A stretch of DNA of 36,302 nucleotides from SVQP01 sp045650025. GTDB taxonomy: Bacteria > Bacillota > Clostridia > Oscillospirales > CAG-272. The notes under the pieces are model-generated. The model was given only the letters and a program-made list of their open reading frames with translations, was not told where the DNA came from and searched no databases. Of this stretch, positions 33,035 through 36,302 are shown one piece after another (position 1 is the first letter of the stretch; the number at the start of each line of letters is the position of its first letter). The DNA lies in contig JAZRQR010000094.1 of NCBI GenBank assembly GCA_045650025.1, forward strand, positions 1-36,302, given 5' to 3'. The translations under genes were made by a program, and so were the position numbers.

Positions 33035-34639
33035 ATGAAATACATTTTCACTACAGAAGCCGCAAAGGCTGCGGACCTTTTCACGGTCGCGCAGGGCTTC
33101 TCGTCCGATCAACGTCTCATTCACTTAGCGGCTACCGCCGTTCTGAACGTGCTGCAAGCCGAATCGTTTGATTTGCGTAATCCCCTGGTAGTCTGCGGCA
33201 GCGGAAATAACGGTGCCGATGGCTTTGCGCTGGCAAGCCTGCTCAAGGACGCGGGCTCCTCTGTCAGCGTGCTGTATCTGGGCGAGCTGTATGCGCTTCC
33301 CGAGCCCACCAAAAAGAAGCCCAAGAAGAATGCACCTCCCGCTCCCGAAATCGATCCCGCGCTGATCGGCACGCCCAAGACCGAAGTCATGAGCGAGCAA
33401 TGCCTTGCGCACTACAAGCAGGCGGTGGATGCCGATATTCCCGTGCTCACCGAGCTGCCCGAGGAGATGACATATACACTGATCGTGGATGCCGTATACG
33501 GCACAGGCATGCACGGCACTCTGACCGACAGCCGCGTTTGCAGCACCTTTGATACCCTCAACGCAAGCGAGATCCCCGTTGTTGCCATTGACATGCCCTC
33601 GGGCGTCAACGCAAGCACGGGCGTTGTGGATGCGCATGCGCTGTGTGCCGCTCACACCGTGACCATGCAGCAGGAAAAGGTTGGACTTTTGCTCTACCCC
33701 GGCGCAGAATACGCAGGTAAGATCACGGTAGCAGACATTGGTCTGCAAAGCAATCCTCAGAATCCCGCCCCTACCTACTCTGCAATTCTCGAGCAGGACT
33801 TGGACGCACTGCTCCCCGCTCGTCCTACGCGCTCCAACAAGGGCACGTACGGCAGAGTGCTGATCGTAGGCGGCGCACCCGGTATGGCGGGCGCGGCATA
33901 CCTTGCCGCTATGGCAGCCTACCGCGCAGGCGCAGGACTGGTGGAGATTTTGACGCTGACCAAAAACCGTACCGTTCTGCAGCAGCTGATCCCCGAGGCG
34001 GTTCTGACCTGCTATGACGATAAATCCAAGCTGAAAAAGGCATTGAAGGCGGCAATCAAGCGCGCAGATGCCATTGTACTGGGCTGCGGCATGGGCAAGG
34101 GTAAGCTGCCCAAGTATTGCGTCAAGTACGTGCTCGGACACGCCAAGGTGCCCGTTGTGGTGGACGCAGATGCGCTCAACATCATTGCAGGCAAGCCCGC
34201 GCTGCTCAAGGGCGTTGGCAAGAAGCAAAAGCCGCAGACCCTGATCACCCCTCACCCCGCAGAGGCTGCCAGATTGCTGGGCAAAAAGGCAACCACCGCA
34301 ACCGTGCTTGCCGACCTGACGGCTTGCGCTGACAAGCTGATCGGCAAATACAAGGTCAACGTACTGCTCAAGGACGCACACACGCTGGTGCGCTCGCAGG
34401 ATGCACAGAGCACGTTTATCAACCTTTCGGGCAGCACCGCGCTGGCAACCGCCGGCTCAGGTGACGTTCTGGCAGGCTTGATTGGCGGACTTCTGGCAGC
34501 CACCACCAACACGCAGACCGTAGCAACCACCGCTGCCCTTGCAGCATTCCTGCACGGCAAGGCAGGCGAGGCGGCAGAGGCTGCCGTTGGCGCACAAGCC
34601 GCTATGGCAAGAGATATTCTCAATGGTTTGACCAAGTAA
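33035..34639 (+). CDS. nnr: Bifunctional NAD(P)HX epimerase/dehydratase
   Basis: 534-aa metabolite-repair enzyme that restores hydrated NADH and NADPH. The N-terminal YjeF_N epimerase domain (1 to about 240) has VVCGSGNNGADGFALA near 50-66 and AIDMPSGVNASTG near 188. The C-terminal ADP-dependent dehydratase domain (about 265-534) has GTYGRVLIVGGAPGMAGAAY, LITPHPAEAARLLG and ATAGSGDVLAGLIGGLLA. A Lys/Pro-rich insertion near 90-105 (TKKKPKKNAPPAPE) lengthens a loop in the epimerase domain. It follows prfB after 47 bases with an AGGAGG site and is followed at once by a strong terminator. Confidence 0.92.
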   Translation: MKYIFTTEAAKAADLFTVAQGFSSDQRLIHLAATAVLNVLQAESFDLRNPLVVCGSGNNGADGFALASLLKDAGSSVSVLYLGELYALPEPTKKKPKKNAPPAPEIDPALIGTPKTEVMSEQCLAHYKQAVDADIPVLTELPEEMTYTLIVDAVYGTGMHGTLTDSRVCSTFDTLNASEIPVVAIDMPSGVNASTGVVDAHALCAAHTVTMQQEKVGLLLYPGAEYAGKITVADIGLQSNPQNPAPTYSAILEQDLDALLPARPTRSNKGTYGRVLIVGGAPGMAGAAYLAAMAAYRAGAGLVEILTLTKNRTVLQQLIPEAVLTCYDDKSKLKKALKAAIKRADAIVLGCGMGKGKLPKYCVKYVLGHAKVPVVVDADALNIIAGKPALLKGVGKKQKPQTLITPHPAEAARLLGKKATTATVLADLTACADKLIGKYKVNVLLKDAHTLVRSQDAQSTFINLSGSTALATAGSGDVLAGLIGGLLAATTNTQTVATTAALAAFLHGKAGEAAEAAVGAQAAMARDILNGLTK

Positions 34640-34645
34640 ACATAG

Positions 34646-34679
34646 AAAAAGGACTGTATCCGCAGATACAGTCCTTTTT
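34646..34679. terminator. Bidirectional terminator after nnr
   Basis: A perfect 15-bp stem (AAAAAGGACTGTATC and its complement) with a CGCA loop; the stem's own A and T ends supply U tracts on both strands. It serves nnr (+) and the convergent SGNH gene (-). Confidence 0.92.
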
Positions 34680-34694
34680 CGTTATTCAATTCGT

Positions 34695-36302
34695 TCATCG
34701 AACCGTTTTTAAAAACTCAGCAATTAAGCCCGCATAGATCTGATTTGCCGTACCGGTCGTATCTGAGCTCGGGTGGACCTTATCCACGTTGTAAATCTCG
34801 TACACAGTCACATCCTGATCAAAGGTATAATCGGGATAGGTATTGCTCATATACTCCTGCGAGCCGGGAATGAGCTTATCGCTGTACCCCAGATACTTAT
34901 AGATCTCAAAGATTGGGAAGCACCATTCCTCAGCCAACGCCTTTTGCGCATCAATGACGTTGGAATATGCCGTATTATACCCGTTTTCATACTCATAATT
35001 GCTGATAAATACGATTCTGGCATGGGGATTGCGTGAAAGAATCAGCGTCAAAATGAAATTAACCGCACCCTTGTAGCAATTACGGTTGACCGAAGCAGCA
35101 AATTCCTCCAAGCGATCCTCGGGGATACCCGAAAGGTCACCGAAATATTTTTTGAGATTTTCGTAATCGTTGGCGGTCATGTAAGTATCCTCCGCCAACA
35201 GTCCGTTGCGGATGTTTTCCACAGTCGGCTCCAGCTCAATGTCAATGTTGCCGTTTGCATCGCGGTATTTCCAATCGTTGTGACCATGATCAATGACAAA
35301 CAGATCGGGCATCGGCAAGCTTCCGTCCAGATACGGCAAAAGCTTGGTTTCAAATGAGCCCGCACGCAGGCGCTTGATCTGACTTTCGCTGAGCTCCTCC
35401 GGCCATGCGGTATTTTTGCTCAGCGTTTTGAGTGTATCGTAATTGGCAATAAACGCCTCAGCCTCAGCCAGCGTCATGGACAGCGAGGAGGTGATATTGG
35501 ATATATTCGCGCCATTGTAGTCACCCGTGCTGACGTTGGCACGGCACATCGAGCCACCAACCGCCTCCTGGTACACTGTTGCACCCAGTTCTTCGCCCAC
35601 CAACAGCGGATATCCACCCGCAGGGATCGAGGTACCGCACCACCAAATGCGCTTACCTGCCCAGTAGCTCTGCGCGGATTGCGCTGCAGCATAATCGTCT
35701 TCAATGCTCTGCACCTTGACATCCGATACGTACAGATAGGTTGTTTCAGAGGTTGCTGCAAACGTATAAGTTTCGTACTTGGAGTTAGAGCAGCACTCCA
35801 ACACCACACCGTTCTTATCCGTGCGGGCAAAGCCGTAAGAGCCACCGCTTTTCATGGTTACAAACACGCTGACAGAAGGCGGAATCTTGTATACCGAATG
35901 CGTAGAGAAGGTGCCAAAGGTTACCGATCCACCTACCTTACTCGAGGGAGATACATAGCCCTCTCCTTTTTCCAAAAGCTCGATAGGACCAGGGAGATCA
36001 GGCGTCTCTCCATCCGCACCGTTGGTCACGGTAAAGGTCGCGGTCGTACCATCCGAAAACGTGATGGTGTAGGTGTCCACCAGCCCTTCGCTGGACGTCA
36101 GTTGCACCGAAACAATTCCGTTGCCGTCAACTCCGTCTTTACCGTCAACGCCATCCTTGCCATCGACACCATCCTTGCCGTCGACTCCGTCCTTGCCATC
36201 GACACCATCCTTGCCGTCGACTCCGTCCTTGCCGTCGACTCCGTCCTTGCCATCGACGCCATCCTTACCATCGACGCCATCCTTACCATCGACGCCATCC
36301 TT
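34695..36302 (-). CDS. SGNH hydrolase with collagen-like repeat region, partial
   Basis: At least 535 residues; the 5' end is beyond the window. From the edge inward, ten KDGVDG hexapeptides give a Gly-X-Y collagen-like stretch. Then comes NGIVSVQLTSSEG with a TITFSDGTTATFTVTNG module, often seen in clostridial surface proteins. A beta-rich domain follows, then a C-terminal SGNH esterase: nucleophile block WCGTSIPAGGYP, IDHGHNDWKY (GxND-type) and DKVHPSSDTTG (Asp/His). The protein is surely exported, but its signal peptide is not in view. A carbohydrate esterase acting at the cell surface is the likely role (inference). GTG at 36107 is not needed as a start, because the frame is open to the edge. 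Confidence 0.8.
   Translation of the reverse strand, partial: KDGVDGKDGVDGKDGVDGKDGVDGKDGVDGKDGVDGKDGVDGKDGVDGKDGVDGKDGVDGNGIVSVQLTSSEGLVDTYTITFSDGTTATFTVTNGADGETPDLPGPIELLEKGEGYVSPSSKVGGSVTFGTFSTHSVYKIPPSVSVFVTMKSGGSYGFARTDKNGVVLECCSNSKYETYTFAATSETTYLYVSDVKVQSIEDDYAAAQSAQSYWAGKRIWWCGTSIPAGGYPLLVGEELGATVYQEAVGGSMCRANVSTGDYNGANISNITSSLSMTLAEAEAFIANYDTLKTLSKNTAWPEELSESQIKRLRAGSFETKLLPYLDGSLPMPDLFVIDHGHNDWKYRDANGNIDIELEPTVENIRNGLLAEDTYMTANDYENLKKYFGDLSGIPEDRLEEFAASVNRNCYKGAVNFILTLILSRNPHARIVFISNYEYENGYNTAYSNVIDAQKALAEEWCFPIFEIYKYLGYSDKLIPGSQEYMSNTYPDYTFDQDVTVYEIYNVDKVHPSSDTTGTANQIYAGLIAEFLKTVR
36123..36302 (-). repeat. 18-bp tandem repeat encoding KDGVDG
   Basis: Exactly ten 18-base units up to the window edge, all encoding Lys-Asp-Gly-Val-Asp-Gly, with synonymous changes among units (for example GTCGACTCC and ATCGACGCC forms). 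Adjacent units are often identical, which points to recent duplication. The array continues past the window. Confidence 0.9.

Noticed and set aside
36098..36298. Minus ORF reading MASMVRMASMVRM
   Set aside because: It is a shifted frame of the 18-bp coding repeat.
36123..36302. CRISPR or satellite array at the right edge
   Set aside because: All ten units are in frame and encode KDGVDG continuous with a real protein, so it is a coding repeat.

Overview
The window looks like a contig from a gut- or rumen-type member of the Bacillota (class Clostridia; Oscillospirales or Christensenellales is my best guess). The reasons are strong AGGAGG-type ribosome binding sites, consensus sigma-A promoters, a trmK-nif3 gene pair, sugar ABC permeases without a local ATPase, a DUF5696/Yip1 carbohydrate locus, and several hairpin-rich interspersed repeats of a kind I associate with clostridial genomes. 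The taxonomic call is inference. I found no rRNA, tRNA or CRISPR array.

Layout. (1) 172-14965, minus strand: one operon of seven genes. It runs from a consensus promoter (14937-14965) through a leader of about 440 nt and ends at a perfect 10-bp hairpin (172-195). In transcription order it encodes a 1250-aa solute-binding protein fused to N-terminal beta domains, a permease pair, a beta-propeller/TPR/Yip1 membrane protein, a 1446-aa DUF5696 protein and a second permease pair. I read it as an uptake and processing system for an unidentified glycan. (2) 15498-18333: convergent rlmI (+) and ROK glucokinase (-), separated by two terminators that flank a long inverted repeat. (3) 18369-23038, minus: a barnase-like RNase lipoprotein, a histidine phosphatase, an SGNH hydrolase, a GH127-type beta-L-arabinofuranosidase and a GIY-YIG protein beside a repeat element. 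(4) 23481-24751, minus: a zinc-ribbon membrane protein and a metallophosphoesterase. (5) 24834-25981: an AT-rich mini-island (four-helix-bundle gene translationally coupled to a membrane-protein gene, plus an array of small hairpins). It is bounded by a 27-bp direct repeat that is the 3' coding end of rlmD. (6) 25934-29476, minus: trmK, nif3, a PPP-type phosphatase and rlmD, overlapping or closely packed. (7) 29696-29967: a DUF1858 gene with its own consensus promoter. (8) 30012-34679, plus: DUF2079 membrane protein, prfB (no programmed frameshift) and a bifunctional NAD(P)HX repair enzyme, ending at a strong terminator. (9) 34695 to the right edge, minus: an SGNH hydrolase with a collagen-like KDGVDG repeat, cut by the window.

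The most unusual items are the mini-island bounded by rlmD 3' ends with its hairpin array, the large glycan operon with a helical insertion in its DUF5696 protein, and the secreted barnase-like lipoprotein, which keeps the Glu/Arg/Arg/His catalytic set and has no visible inhibitor gene.
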